Source: Gigantopelta aegis (taxonomy: Eukaryota > Mollusca > Gastropoda > Neomphalida > Peltospiridae). From it: 64,000 bases of DNA. The stretch covers positions 21,673,939-21,737,938 of the forward strand of contig NC_054708.1 of NCBI RefSeq assembly GCF_016097555.1, read 5' to 3'. Positions 32,399-44,375 of this stretch are shown one piece after another; the stretch's first letter is position 1, and every line of letters begins with the position of its first letter. A program made the translations under genes and the position numbers. The notes under the pieces were generated by a model. It saw only the letters and a list, made by a program, of their open reading frames with translations, did no database searches and was not told the DNA's origin.

Positions 32399-33763
32399 AC
32401 CCGTTGGTGGTAACTCCATGCGTTATTTATTACAACACATACCTGTTTACACATGTACGTGTGTTAACAATTTCAAGACATACGACTGGCTACTCCTAGG
32501 TGATGACTTGGGCCCTATTCCACGAAGCGATCTAAGCCCTAAGTTCAGCTTAAGTGTATAACGACTGTATATACTTACGGTGATCTTAGCGCTAAGATTG
32601 CTTCGTGGAACGAGGCCCTGGTCACCAATGCCATATACCCGATGAAAAACAACACGATAGAAATCGATTACAGTGTGACGCATAGTTAACCTGTCAATCA
32701 TGGGTCTGTGGCGCGTAGTGTCAGCTACAAGTGCAAAGGGTTGTGAATATCGTTTAGTCGAAAAATTATAAACTTTGCTTAAAACCTGGATTTTGAGGAT
32801 ATGTATGAAATACATTCGTATCCGTTAGATATCATTTATCTTACAACTCGTTGTTTAAAAACGTATCCAACTCTTTAGATACATTTTAAAACAATTCGTT
32901 GAATCTAGACTGGCTTAATGCCTTAACTGAAGCTTTCAGATATAATAGTTTCAGTAAACAATAATTAATGCCGCAAGGACCCGCGGAGTTTATTTGTTAG
33001 GGGTGGGGGTTGGGCTACTGTCAGTTCGATGGTCTTGGGGATGAAAATACATATATTAGAGATACCGATCCTGTTGGTATGTGTGTGTGGGGGGGGGGGG
33101 GGGGGGGGGGGAGAGAAAATTTGAATTTTAGGTATTAAAATACGACATTTTTAGCCTTCTGAACAAAGTACCCGGGAAAGGTGTGTGATTTTTAGTGGGA
33201 TGGCTCCCACCCCCGTCCTGCTCTGCGGCCATAATAAGCAAGGCAAATAGGGCTACTTTCTTTATATAGAGAATAATACGTGAGTGGCCGTTAGATACCA
33301 TTTATCTCGCAACGATTTTTTTTTTATAGAGAATAATACGTGAGTGGCCGTTAGATACCATTTATCTCACAAGGAGTTTTTTTAATGACCGAAAGCGAGT
33401 TGGATACGTTTTTAAACAACGAGTTGTAAGATAAATGTTATCTAAGGGCCACTTATGTATTAGTCTATTTCTTACATATCCTCAAAAATCAGGTTTTAAG
33501 CAAATTTTAACATCTTTTTCGACTAAAAGTTATTTACAGCCCTTTCGCTTGTAGCTAACTTAAGCGGCACAGACAGGTTAACTATACGTCACAGGTTAAT
33601 CGATTTCGAACGTGCTGGTTTTTTATTGGATGTATGGATTTCGTGACCTGGTCGTCGCCTAGGAGCAGCCAGTCGTATGTCCTGAAATTGTTAACAAACG
33701 TACGTGCGTTAGTAAGTGTGTGTTACCAAAAATAACGAATGATGTTCTCACCAACGGGTGTGT
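32399..33763. repeat. long inverted duplication (two ~400-bp arms)
   Basis: 32399-32880 and the reverse complement of about 33365-33763 match in order: ACCCGTTGGTG, GTGTTAACAATTTCA, GACATACGACTGGCT, CTCCTAGG, TAGTTAACCTGTC, 'TGCTTAAAACCTG', 'GAGGATATGTA', TTATCTTACAACTCGTTGTT. The ~480-bp spacer includes a 33070-33111 G-run. Two direct copies of a ~60-bp block (GAATAATACGTGAGTGGCCG) lie at 33271 and 33331. Confidence 0.8.
32510..32618. mobile_element. GGCC-palindrome MITE inside the left arm
   Basis: GGGCCCTATTCCACGAAGCG to TTGCTTCGTGGAACGAGGCCC-type ends. The opposite arm is continuous at this point ('GACCTGGTCACG' near 33639-33650 read plus as CGTGACCTGGTC), so it serves as an empty site. 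Confidence 0.85.
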
Positions 33764-33942
33764 AAGAAATATTTGTTTATAAATGACAATTACACTGATA
33801 ACTACTAGTGAAACAAATATTATACAAAAATCTAACTATCACCCAACCCCATATGGTAATTTCCAGAAGAGTTCCAATATATTTCACCACAAACAAAAAG
33901 TTTTTTTTTAATTTATTAACACAGGTGACATTTCCCCCGGTG

Positions 33943-34107
33943 CAGGGCCGTACCCTGATCAAAATCCCAGGGGGCACCACTTTTTATAAACAAATGAAAC
34001 ATTATACACATTAAACCCGGAGATATGTATGCTATTTTCTGAAGTAAAAAAAATGAGATTCTCAGAGGGCAACTGCCCCCTCCCTGCCCTCGGAGGGCAC
34101 GGCCCTG
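33943..34107. mobile_element. CAGGGCCGTACCCT element
   Basis: Inverted ends CAGGGCCGTACCCTGAT and GGGCACGGCCCTG around 'ACTTTTTATAAACAAATGAA' and 'GTATGCTATTTTCTG'. Relatives at 36909-37074 and 59870-60070. Confidence 0.8.
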
Positions 34108-35313
34108 CTGTGACTGACATAAACAAAAGCTGTATTCTTATTTAATATTTTATAATATATATCTATATCATATTATGTATGTATATGTGAATGCGTCGAC
34201 GGCGACAAAAGGGTACAAATCGATGGGACTATGCATCTAACGCCATAAAAAAAATAATCAGTTTTGCGCCAATAAATTTACGGGACAGTCTGTTAGAAAC
34301 GTGTTGTCGATATTGATTAATACGAAACCAGAAGGATAAAGCCTTTGTCTGTGAAATAAAGTAGACGAACATTTCAAGGCGACACCCAAAACATAAAAGC
34401 GTATACGTTTGTTCTGTTCCGTTAGTATTTGCCAAGATTTTATCAGTTTGTGTGCGAAGAAGTATAGATTCGTCGCGATAACAGCTAAAACCACAACATT
34501 CGACTGAGCATCGACTGCGGAAATGGCCGTGCATGTGTCTTGGATGGGTAAATAGTGATGCCAAACAACATATTTTAAGGGTGTAAACTTCAAAACCAAA
34601 CTCGCACACTTGAGGTGGACAGATCGCAAGAAGTCAGTATGTGTGGAAATTGTTCAGTGATGTCAAGTATATATAATTATGATATGGACATAGTGATGTG
34701 TTTTATTTTGTGAATGTGAATGGCATTTTAAGCAGAACGAAACAGTGAAACGGACAAAAAGAGGAATCTTGTCGTTATTTTCAAGAATGTTTGCATGAGT
34801 ATGTTTTTATTACTGAGGTGTTGCCACACGGAAGCCATTCTAGAACACAAGAATATTCCCATTCAAAACACATTTTAGAGCGTTCAAACCTATTCAAAAT
34901 TGTAGAACATATCAACGTTGAATGATATAGATTTTATGACTGATTTTAGGTTGACTTTGAAATCTAGAAAGCATTCAAGAAAGGATTCAAGAAAAGATTA
35001 CAGAGTTTTGAATTCTGGAGAAGATTCTTTGACAAAAATACTTTTGATTTTCTGAAAGAATTCAAGGCAGGATACTGGATGAATGTCACAAAAGGAAGAT
35101 CTTTGAACATCGGAACGTTGAAGTCTAAGAATATTATGTTTTATGAGGAATTTAAAATCTAGAAAATATTCGAAATAGGATAAGGGCGCTGGATTCTAGT
35201 TAGAATATTAGTCGTTAAACTCAAGCTAGGAATCGCGGAAGAAGGACGTTGGTTTATTAAAAGGAAACGGTAAAAGGGTCAGTATTGGCGATCTACCGTA
35301 AGGAAATACCACA
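34108..35313. other. upstream region of the 35314 gene, unrecognised
   Basis: About 1.2 kb, fairly free of repeats. Two overlapping antisense frames of 123-126 codons (34229-34629) show no domain or splice context and are not called. 34860-35230 has many 'ATTCAAG/TCTAGAA' words. This is where the promoter and 5' UTR would lie; no TATA box is claimed. Confidence 0.35.
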
Positions 35314-35397
35314 ATGGCTGTGACTGCAATGCTTATGTTCTTCATGACCTTTTATATAGGTATTATGAAAAACATTTTTGTTATACTCCCTTCCCTA

Positions 35398-35464
<67 letters not shown>

Positions 35465-35498
35465 AGTATCTCTTTCTTCGTCTCTTTCTCTCCCTCCC

Positions 35499-35553
<55 letters not shown>

Positions 35554-35570
35554 ATTTTTCTTTCTCCCCC

Positions 35571-35642
<72 letters not shown>

Positions 35643-35801
35643 CCGCCCCTCTCTGTGTCTGTCTGTTTCTCTGTTTCTGTCTCTCTCTCTGTGTGTCTCT
35701 GTGTGTCTCTGTCTGTCTCTCTGTTTCTGTCTGTCTCTGTGTGTGTGTGTCTCTCTCTCTGTCTCTCTCTGTCTCTCTCTCTCTCTCAGCATCTTTTTTC
35801 T

Positions 35802-35843
<42 letters not shown>

Positions 35844-36468
35844 GTCTATCCCGGTCTCTCTCTCCGCTTTCTCCCACTTCTCTTTTTCTCCACCTCCCCT
35901 CTTTTTTTTTTACATATGATAGATATGAATTGAGTGATGGATGGGGGATGGAGGGATGGATGATTGGATGGATATATGAATGGATGGGCGGACTGACGGA
36001 TGGATTAACGGACAGATGGACAAACGGACGAACGTATAAATGGATTAACAGAAAGATAATTCTGTAAAATATTATAACATTTACTTTACAGTGGCCCTAC
36101 CGTCTCCATCCCAGGCCATCATCAACTACACAACAGAGCCAACGTCTACGACATTCTCCTTGTACCTGAACGGCGTCACTATGGAGGACGACTGCATCTG
36201 TGGGTGTTCGTCGTCAAACAGCTCGGGCATCGAGGCGGAGATCGCCGCCATTTACAAGAAACTTTACCTGGACGCGACGACCACGTCACAGTATCGACGG
36301 AAACGCACGAGCGCTGAAGACCCCCGACCGTCAGCCCAAGGAATTGGTTACAGCGGAATAATATGTCTCGTTGTCGCGTTTCTGTTTTTCTTCGTGTCCG
36401 ATGTTTTGAACGTCGCTATGCTGTTTGGTAACATGAAACCTCCAGTGATAACTGGGAAGCAGTCCTAA
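35314..36468 (+). CDS. predicted type I single-pass membrane protein, member 1 (two exons)
   Basis: I do not know a name for this family. Exons are 35314-35359 and 36092-36468, with intron 35360-36091 (GT..AG, donor ATAG|GTATTA, acceptor TTTACTTTACAG, phase 1), giving 140 aa. Visible in the protein: a hydrophobic signal-like N-terminus (1-18); a short ectodomain with N-glycosylation sequons at 27 (NYT) and 58 (NSS) and a CICGC cluster at 50-54; a basic RRKR at 84-87; the motif SAEDPRPSA then GIGYSG (99-104); one membrane segment (about 100-117) followed by SDVLNV; and a ~15-aa tail. The gene at 50484-54649 has the same order, intron position and phase, which is the main support. The intron carries ~460 bp of (CT)n. 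The exon 1 start is predicted; a signal or scaffold role cannot be deduced. Confidence 0.65.
35400..35910 (+). repeat. (CT)n tract in the intron of member 1
   Basis: Nearly pure CT with CTGT blocks at 35640-35770. Frames over 200 codons on both strands here are artefacts, though the splice donor upstream of them is real in appearance. Confidence 0.95.
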
Positions 36469-36483
36469 TTCGCAATGAGTTAA

Positions 36484-36695
36484 GTTTGTTTTTGTTTAAC
36501 GACACCTCTAGAGCACATTGAATTATTAATCATCGGCTATTGGATGTCAAACATTTGGTAATTTTAACATATAGTCTTAGAGAGGAAACTCGCTATATAT
36601 TTTTTTCCATTAGTAGCAAGGGATCTTTTATATGTACTATCCTACAGACAGGATAGCACATACCACGGCCTTTGGTATACCAGTCGTGGTGTAAC
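36484..36695 (-). mobile_element. SINE core with tail-2 in the 3' flank of member 1
   Basis: Antisense tail-2 (GTTTTTGTTTAACGACACCT) and core, starting 16 bp after the stop codon. AATAAA at 36862-36867 is the first canonical signal downstream, so the SINE may lie within the 3' UTR. Confidence 0.85.
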
Positions 36696-36861
36696 GCGCA
36701 ATGAAGTCAATCCATGAATGCAGTGAAGTCAATCTGCCGGCATCCACGAAGCGTGTGGGTTGTTTTAAGCCAATATTTGTTTTGGTTTGGTTTCACGCAA
36801 ACGAAAATAGAAAGTGTGGTAAAACGTCTTTTACTGACATATTCTACAGAACACGAAACCA

Positions 36862-36867
36862 AATAAA
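36862..36867 (+). terminator. candidate poly-A signal for member 1
   Basis: AATAAA about 395 bp after the stop. No other evidence. Confidence 0.3.
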
Positions 36868-36908
36868 ATGTGTTTAGATCAATATGGAAGTACTAAATAT
36901 GTAGGTAA

Positions 36909-37074
36909 CAGGGCCTTACCCTGATCAAAATCCTTGGGGGGGGGGGGGGGTCACTGCTTTTTATAAACAAATGAAACACTATACAAATTAAACCCTGAGA
37001 TGTATATGCTATATTGCCCCCCCCCCCCCGCCCTCCTGAACCCCCACCCACCCCCCTCAGAGGGTACGGCCCTG
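36909..37074. mobile_element. CAGGGCCGTACCCT element with 5-bp duplication
   Basis: CAGGGCCTTACCCTGATC to GGGTACGGCCCTG; flanked by GGTAA at 36904-36908 and 37075-37079. A G-run sits at 36936-36950 and a C-run at 37017-37029. Confidence 0.85.
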
Positions 37075-37123
37075 GGTAATGTACTGACTGGGAACTGTTT
37101 GGCAGCCATTTTAATTTGGTGTA

Positions 37124-37460
37124 AAGGCGCAGACCTTAGTTTCAACCCGTAAAAATTGACACTAAGTTTTGTTAAGTTACACCAGGGTGAAACAAGAGTT
37201 TGAAGTTGAAACGGTGAAATACCGTTAAAAATAGACTAAAACTCGACTCCATAACTGTTACTTCTTAGACGCACGTGCGTTTAAAAAACACACAATTAAA
37301 TGCATTTTGTGGTATTAGAAACAACAGGATAACCAGAAAAACTTCGGTTGTACGGAAATGGATAATTTAAACAATAAAATGTAAGTATATTTCAGTGATC
37401 TTAAACGGCTGTAATAGTGAAAAATATGCCTATAGTGTTTAAAATCTAGGGTTTGTCCCT
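37124..37460. mobile_element. TTAA-1 MITE, left end eroded
   Basis: Right end CTAGGGTTTGTCCCT then TTAA (37461-37464). The left end reads AGGCGCAGACCTTAGTTTCA. Confidence 0.82.
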
Positions 37461-37636
37461 TTAAATTTCACGCTCAGTAAAAAAATTAATTAATCACTTT
37501 TTCGAAACATTTTGAAATTCCATATCCTCTATCCTAATCGAACTGATTGCTTAGCATCTGTGATATAGTTGTCCATTAAATAAGGTCAAATAATTATCAC
37601 AAATGTTGTTTGCCCTATGCAATACATAATTCTGGT

Positions 37637-37785
37637 AAATAGAGAATACTACATGAGTGGCCGTTAGATACCATTTATCTTACAACTAGTTGTATCTAAC
37701 GTGTTCACTTTCTTGATAAGATGATAAGATAAAAAATCAATGTGCTCTAGTGGCGTCGTTAAATAAAACAAACTTTACTTTTTTT
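37637..37785. repeat. inverted-duplication centre scrap joined to SINE tail-2
   Basis: 'GAGTGGCCGTTAGATACCAT' (37653-) matches the 33283 region; then 'CAATGTGCTCTAGTGGCGTC' tail-2 to 37785. Confidence 0.65.
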
Positions 37786-37794
37786 TAACTTTAT

Positions 37795-37915
37795 CTGATA
37801 TTCTAAATAGGAAAATATCTTTAACATTGTAATTTCAGTCGTTAAACTGAATAATCTGTTTAGTGAGAAACGTATTAACAATGACAGCAAATCCAGGGCA
37901 ATCGCTTTAAAACCT
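37795..37915. mobile_element. TTAA-2 right-end fragment
   Basis: 'GATATTCTAAATAGGAAAAT' to 'GCAAATCCAGGGCAATCGCT' then TTAA. Confidence 0.6.
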
Positions 37916-38131
37916 GATCACAAATAAAGTATTTATTCATAATAACCTTTTCATACTTCTACGTACACCACGCAGGAAACAATGAGAGATCCAGAGTAAC
38001 GTTTCTAATTCAATAGTTTATTGAAACAAATATATGTGCAAATAGTTTGCTGTTTCTATGAGGAATTCTAAAAATAATGATTCGCCATCTTGAAATAGAC
38101 CATCTTAACGTTCAAACAAACAAATCATTAA

Positions 38132-38538
38132 AGGGGTCAAGATCCTGAGTTTTTTTTACCACTGAGTTTGCTGCAATTTTTAAGATGTTGTCGACTAACA
38201 GAGACTTTTTAACGATTGTAATTACATATAAAATATATTTTTCTGCATACATTATTAGTGGCTGTATATTAAACGTTTTTCTGATCGTTCTAATATTTGT
38301 ACTAGGTTAGATTTCATTTTATTTCCTAAAATGTTTGGGTTTTTTTCGTACGTACGAAATTATTTGAAGACAAAATCCAGTTTGGGCTTCTTACAAATAT
38401 TAAGACGACCAGAAACACATTGAATATACAGACACTGATATTCTAAACAAGAAAATATATTTAATCTGTAAGTTTAATCGTAGAAATATTTTATTAGTTG
38501 GAAACATCTTACCATACAGTAAAGTCAGGACTCTCCCT
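38132..38538. mobile_element. TTAA-2 MITE
   Basis: AGGGGTCAAGATCCTGAGTT to AGTCAGGACTCTCCCT, TTAA on both sides (38128-38131, 38539-38542). Fold-back with centre TTTTTTCGTACGTACGAAA. Confidence 0.88.
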
Positions 38539-38764
38539 TTAAGATGCCGGCGACTAACAATTGCATACTATAGTTCGTCTCACAGGGATCGCATGTTTTC
38601 ATACTATGCACTTTACTGGAAGTTATTTATTTCTGAGCCGATTGATTTATAAATTGCATACACAAATTGTATTTCTTTGTTATTTTCAAAGCACTTTTAC
38701 TTTTCTTCTTCCGTCAAACCAAACTGAAATTATTTACATAAAAACACAAAAAAACATTTTAATA

Positions 38765-38970
38765 GAATGTATTCAATATCAGTGACTGTATATTTCTGGT
38801 CGTCCCAGAGTTTGTACTAAGTCAAACTTAACTTTATTTCCTGACGTATATTGTTTTTCGTATTTACGAAATTATTTAAAGACCAAATCCAGTTTGGGCT
38901 ACTTACAAAGATTAGGACGACGAGCACACAACTGAATATGGCAGCAAATTCATGACAGTCTATTTAATAG
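38765..38970. mobile_element. TTAA-2 MITE, diverged
   Basis: 'GTGACTGTATATTTCTGGTC', 'TTTTCGTATTTACGAAATTA' and 'CAAATCCAGTTTGGGCTACT' are in family order. Confidence 0.7.
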
Positions 38971-39230
38971 GGTCGCCAACGTCAGTTGTGATGAATGTTA
39001 AACGCATTCTACTTTCGTTCAAAAGCCAGTACGTTGGCACCCTATGTGTAGTTGTCGTTAGATACTATACCCAGTACACAGCCATTCAGATTCTGATTCG
39101 AGCTTGATAGGTAGCAACTTAAAAATATTATATTAAAGTTACTTGCCCTTTAAAAAAAATCCCTGCCTATTCCTTGGCCTCCTCTCTCACTCATCCCTTA
39201 CATCCCCCCCCCCCCCCACACCCCCAACAC
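38971..39230. other. unrecognised stretch
   Basis: Nothing recognised apart from a C-run at 39203-39219. Confidence 0.3.
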
Positions 39231-39234
39231 ACTG

Positions 39235-40160
<926 letters not shown>

Positions 40161-40179
40161 AATATATATTAATAAATAT

Positions 40180-40330
40180 ATTATTATTATTATTATTATT
40201 GTTATTGTTATTGTTGTTGTTGTTATTATTATTTATTGTTAGTTTATATTATTATTATTATTATTATTTATTGTAAGTTTATATTATAATTATAGTTATA
40301 GTTATGATTATAATTATAATTAGTTTGTAC
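40180..40330 (+). repeat. ATT/GTT microsatellites
   Basis: (ATT)n, (GTT)n, (ATT)n and TTATAA variants. Confidence 0.85.
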
Positions 40331-40499
40331 TAGTAACTGATTAAGACTATGATGGGATGTCCAAACCCTCAACCCTCAATGCACTACTGTATGGTATACA
40401 TTTTAACGACCAAATTGTGTTGTTGTTTTGTGTATTTTTACAATTATGTTATTCATGAAGGTATTGTCTTGCTGCAGGCCAGTATGACCTATATCTGCG

Positions 40500-40514
40500 G
40501 GGGGGGGGGGGGGG
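40500..40514 (+). repeat. poly-G run
   Basis: About 15-16 G. Confidence 0.9.
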
Positions 40515-40692
40515 ATCTCTAGTGAGGGAGCCAGTCCCTAGTGAAGAGGGTGGGTGGGCAGAAGCAACATATGTATCTTTATTAAATAGAGTAGGACAAA
40601 ACAGAGAATATATTTTCGTTGTACGGGCCTGTGTTGGTGTTGGTGTTGTTGATGTTGTTGTTTTTTGTGTATTTTGTGTATTTTTGTTTTCT

Positions 40693-41310
40693 ACCATTAA
40701 ACAATAATCCGTGTTTGTCTCATTCGTTTACATTTCTACCATTAAACAATACTTCGTGTTTGGCCCATTCGTTTACATTTCTACCATTAAACAATACTTC
40801 GTGTTTGTCTCATTCGTTTACATTTCTGCCATTAAACAATACTTCGTGTTTGTCTCATTCGTTTACATTTCTGCCATTAAAGGGACAGACCCTAGTTTCA
40901 ATCCATGAAAATTAACACTAAGTTTAGTTTATCTACAAAACTGAAACACATTTGGATAAAGTTACAATTGAGTGAAACACGAGTCTGCGACTTTGAAATG
41001 ATGAAATACCCTCTCAAAAATAAACTAAAAGTAGACTCCATAACTGTTAGTTCTCAGAAGCACATGCATTTCTAAAAATATGAGAAATGAATTTTGTGAT
41101 ATTAAAAATACCAGGATGACCAAACACACTTCGAATGTAAGGAAACTGATAATCTAAACCATAAAATCTAAGTAAAGTATGATTTCAGTTATCAAAAACA
41201 GTTATAATAGTTTTAAAAAATATGCCTTAGTGTTTAAAAACTACGGTATGTCCCTTTAAACAATACTTCGTGTCTAGCATATTCGTCTACATTTCTACCA
41301 TTAAACAATT
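40693..41310 (+). repeat. 45-bp tandem array interrupted by a TTAA-1 MITE
   Basis: Units begin ACCATTAAACAATACTTCGT or near variants at 40693, 40738, 40783, 40828 and 40873. The fifth is split at its TTAA by an element (40881-41255) and continues at 41260, with a further partial copy near 41297. As 45 is a multiple of 3, 15-aa repeats appear in frame; no gene is implied. Confidence 0.93.
40881..41255. mobile_element. TTAA-1 MITE inside the 45-bp array
   Basis: AGGGACAGACCCTAGTTTCA to CTACGGTATGTCCCT, TTAA at 40877-40880 and 41256-41259. Neighbouring units supply the empty site CCATTAAACAATA. Confidence 0.95.
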
Positions 41311-41329
41311 ATCATTAAACAGTCAGATA

Positions 41330-41335
41330 TACATG

Positions 41336-41397
<62 letters not shown>

Positions 41398-41422
41398 CAT
41401 GTATATATATATATGTATATAC

Positions 41423-41506
<84 letters not shown>

Positions 41507-41548
41507 TATATATACCAATGGAAAGTATTGCCTTAGTCATAATCGTAA

Positions 41549-41585
<37 letters not shown>
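41330..41585 (+). repeat. (AT)n microsatellites
   Basis: Long TA tracts at 41337-41515 and 41549-41582, separated by ~35 bp of unique DNA. Confidence 0.95.
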
Positions 41586-41799
41586 TTTTTTTTTTTGTAC
41601 AAGTATTCTTGTTTTGTTTTTTTCAATATCATCAGTGAATTACCAGTACTCAGACATGTCAAAACTACTTAAATGTTTTGAAAGTTCAAATGTTTGTTAT
41701 TTTCTAAGAGAGCCAATTACATATTTTATAAGCGCATTCTCAGCCAAATGTTTAAAGCTACCACATATTTTGTTATTCCCATATAAAAACAATTAAATA

Positions 41800-41975
41800 C
41801 ACGGAACAGCCAGTTTCGAATATTGTTTAATATATTGTGCAAAGCAAAAATGTTTGTTGTTTTCGAACAATTATGGCTATTTAATATTTGAAAGAGGCAG
41901 TTTCGAATATCGTCAAATATATCGTTCAAAGCAATTATATTTTTTTATTTTCGGACAATTATGGCTATTTAATTA
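41800..41975 (+). repeat. ~88-bp tandem duplication
   Basis: CAGTTTCGAATATTGT...CAATTATGGCTATTTAAT occurs at about 41811 and again at about 41899. Confidence 0.75.
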
Positions 41976-41979
41976 AAAG

Positions 41980-42298
41980 TTAAAAGTTTGTTTTGTTTAA
42001 CGACACCACTGGAGCACATCGATTAATTAATCATCGGTTCTTGGATGTCAAAAATTTGGTAATTCTGACTCGTAGTCATCAGAGGAAACCCGCTACATTT
42101 TTTCTAATGCAGAAATTGATCTTTTATATGCACTTTCCCACAGACAGGAAAACACATACCACGGCCTTTGTCCAGTTGTAGTGCACTGGTTGGAACGAGA
42201 TAAAACAATCAGCTGAATGCATCCACCGAGGTGGTTCGATCCTGCGACGCAAACACCTCAAGCGAGCACTCAACCGACTGAGCTAAATCCTTCCCCGC
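41980..42298 (-). mobile_element. SINE-D, full length, tail-2
   Basis: Antisense from the AAAAGTTTGTTTTGTTTAAC tail to the AACCGACTGAGCTAAATCC head. Confidence 0.9.
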
Positions 42299-42349
42299 TA
42301 TTTAATTCATAAGAACTGTTACAATTGCTATGGACATTCATGTATGTCT

Positions 42350-42369
42350 GTATGTGCGTGTGCGTGCGA

Positions 42370-42403
<34 letters not shown>

Positions 42404-42419
42404 TTTTTGTTGTATGTGT

Positions 42420-42466
<47 letters not shown>

Positions 42467-42482
42467 CGTGTGTGTGTGTGGT
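42350..42482 (+). repeat. (GT)n microsatellite
   Basis: Two long TG tracts around TTTTTTGTTG. Confidence 0.95.
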
Positions 42483-43496
42483 TGTTAAAAGTTAGCTCAA
42501 ATAATAATATGGGTTTCAATTTGTTCCCCTTTTATTTTAATCACAATATATTTATGACAGTCACAGCGCTTCCATACAGCAGTATGCTTAAATAAAATGA
42601 AACTTAGTGGGGTTTTTTCCTTGCTACGGTCTGTTAGGGAAAAATAATGTATTGACAAACCTTTGTCACTCATGCTATGGATAATAATACACCCGACGAT
42701 ACAGTGTATACATAATTTATATCTCAGATGATTACTGGTATTCAACCTTAATGAATCCAAGCAAACTTGGGATACCGAAAGCCGTTGTATATGCGATTCT
42801 CTCTGCGACAGAGATTGTGACGCTATAAAGATTATAACATTATTAAAAAACCACTTGCTGCTAATCACTGATAAGAATACCCCACGTTGCTTCAGTGGAT
42901 TATCCCCCTTAATCTTTTGACACAGCATCGCTTAATAGTTAATAGCTCCTAATAACATGGAACTTAAAAGTCGATAAACAATTATTCTGCCACAGTCTTC
43001 AGACTAGTAAATCAAATTTGACACTAAGGTTCCCGGGATATGATGATTGTGATTTGTTATAAGTAAGAGAAGGAAAAAAAACGAAAAGGAAAAGCGATTG
43101 ATCGCATCTTGTGCGGTTACAGGATGCGATTTCATACGATCAATCATTACTATGACGAAAATAACAAGGGCGTGCGTTCTTTAGTATGAAAAGGCGAGAA
43201 TACATCGATTGCAATTAAATCACCTGAACCGGTAACTTGATCGTGACATTTGCGAGTCTGCAGCTTGATATAATATTCAGCTCATATTTAAGTAATCATA
43301 TGTAACTCGGGCATTTCAGGTATTCACAGAATTGTCATACAGAGATGGATGGTAAATAACAATATCAAAGGATTGATCCCTCTCGAGGGACCCGTAGCTT
43401 TTTTTTGGTGTTCTTTATTTTTTTCGTTCCGGCCAACGCTTCACGAGTACCAGCCCCAGGTTCAGCTAACAAACGTTTCGCTAACGTTCGCAAACT
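42483..43496. other. intergenic, nothing recognised
   Basis: An antisense frame of 143 codons (42497-42928) has no recognised domain and no clear splice sites. Confidence 0.35.
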
Positions 43497-43497
43497 G

Positions 43498-43535
<38 letters not shown>
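43498..43535 (+). repeat. 38-nt poly-A
   Basis: Uninterrupted. 'CGTTCGC' words lie on both sides (43484-43491, 43548-43556). Confidence 0.9.
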
Positions 43536-43537
<2 letters not shown>

Positions 43538-43676
43538 AATAAAAAAACGTTCGCGAACTATTTGATTGTTTCCCAACGTGACCATTTGGTTCACTGTGAA
43601 GCGCATAAACCAGTATAGCGGACGTTTTTTCCGCTCGGTCTGGCTGAACGCAGTCCTGTGTCCTGATGTAATGAAC

Positions 43677-43908
43677 CGGCCTCAGTGGTATCGTGGTTAA
43701 GCCATCAGACATAAGTCTGGTAGGTACAGGGTTCGCCTCCCGGTACCGGTTCCCACCCAGTGCCAGTTTTAACGACTCCATGGGTAGGTGTAAGACCACT
43801 ACACCCTCTTCTCACTCACTAACAGACAGCCCAGATAGCTGAGGTGTGTGCCCAGGACATCGTGTTTGAACCTTAATTGGATATAAGCACGGAAATAAGT
43901 TAAAGAAA
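43677..43908 (+). mobile_element. SINE-B
   Basis: CCGGCCTCAGTGGTATCGTG head to 'TTGAACCTTAATTGGATATA'; lacks part of the 'CCACTAACAACTAACCCACT' middle. Confidence 0.9.
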
Positions 43909-43977
43909 AAAAGATGCAATGAGCTGTTCTGTCTGTAGGAAGACCAGTGTAAAAACATTTTCTATGCTGTGAAAACA

Positions 43978-44180
43978 AAAGTTTGTTTTGTTTAACGACA
44001 CCACTAGAGCACACTTTTTAATTTTTATTAATTATCGGCTATGGGATATCAATTATTTGGTAATTTTGACATTATATTCTTAGAGCGGAAATCCACTACA
44101 TTTTTTCATTAGTTGCAAGGGATCTTTTATATTCACAATCTCACAGACGGGATAGCACATGCCACGGCCTTTGAAGATCA
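43978..44180 (-). mobile_element. SINE core with tail-2, head missing
   Basis: Antisense tail-2 (AGTTTGTTTTGTTTAACGAC) and core to GGCCTTTGAAGATC. Confidence 0.85.
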
Positions 44181-44245
44181 GAGTATTATACCCCAGTGCT
44201 GCTAGTTGGTAATAAACAATAATAAGTGTAGCATTATTGCGTGAA

Positions 44246-44375
44246 CCCATTAATTTGAACGATAAAACCGTTATCTGCGATCAAGACCGCATCTCTGCTC
44301 AATGTAGAGTTGAATGGGCATTTGGCACAATAGTGGTTGATTCCACGAATTTCTATCTAGTGCCTCGTCTATATG
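44246..44375 (+). repeat. repeat J, copy 1
   Basis: 'ATTAATTTGAACGATAAAAC', 'ATCTGCGATCAAGACCGCAT', 'GTTGAATGGGCATTTGGCAC' and 'TTCCACGAATTTCTATCTAG' match the copies at 55938-56160 and 60350-60825. Confidence 0.75.

Noticed and set aside
34229..34629. Two overlapping antisense frames of 123-126 codons
   Set aside because: Different frames of the same DNA, no domain, no splice context. Kept only as unrecognised DNA.
35395..36067. Frames of 160-229 codons
   Set aside because: Products of the (CT)n tract in an intron. Only the first 46 bases of the plus-strand frame (35314-35359) are used as an exon.
40693..41310. CRISPR-like array
   Set aside because: 45-bp units are directly adjacent with no variable spacers, in a eukaryotic genome; an ordinary tandem repeat.
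41270..41540. Tyr/Ile repeat frames
   Set aside because: (AT)n microsatellite.
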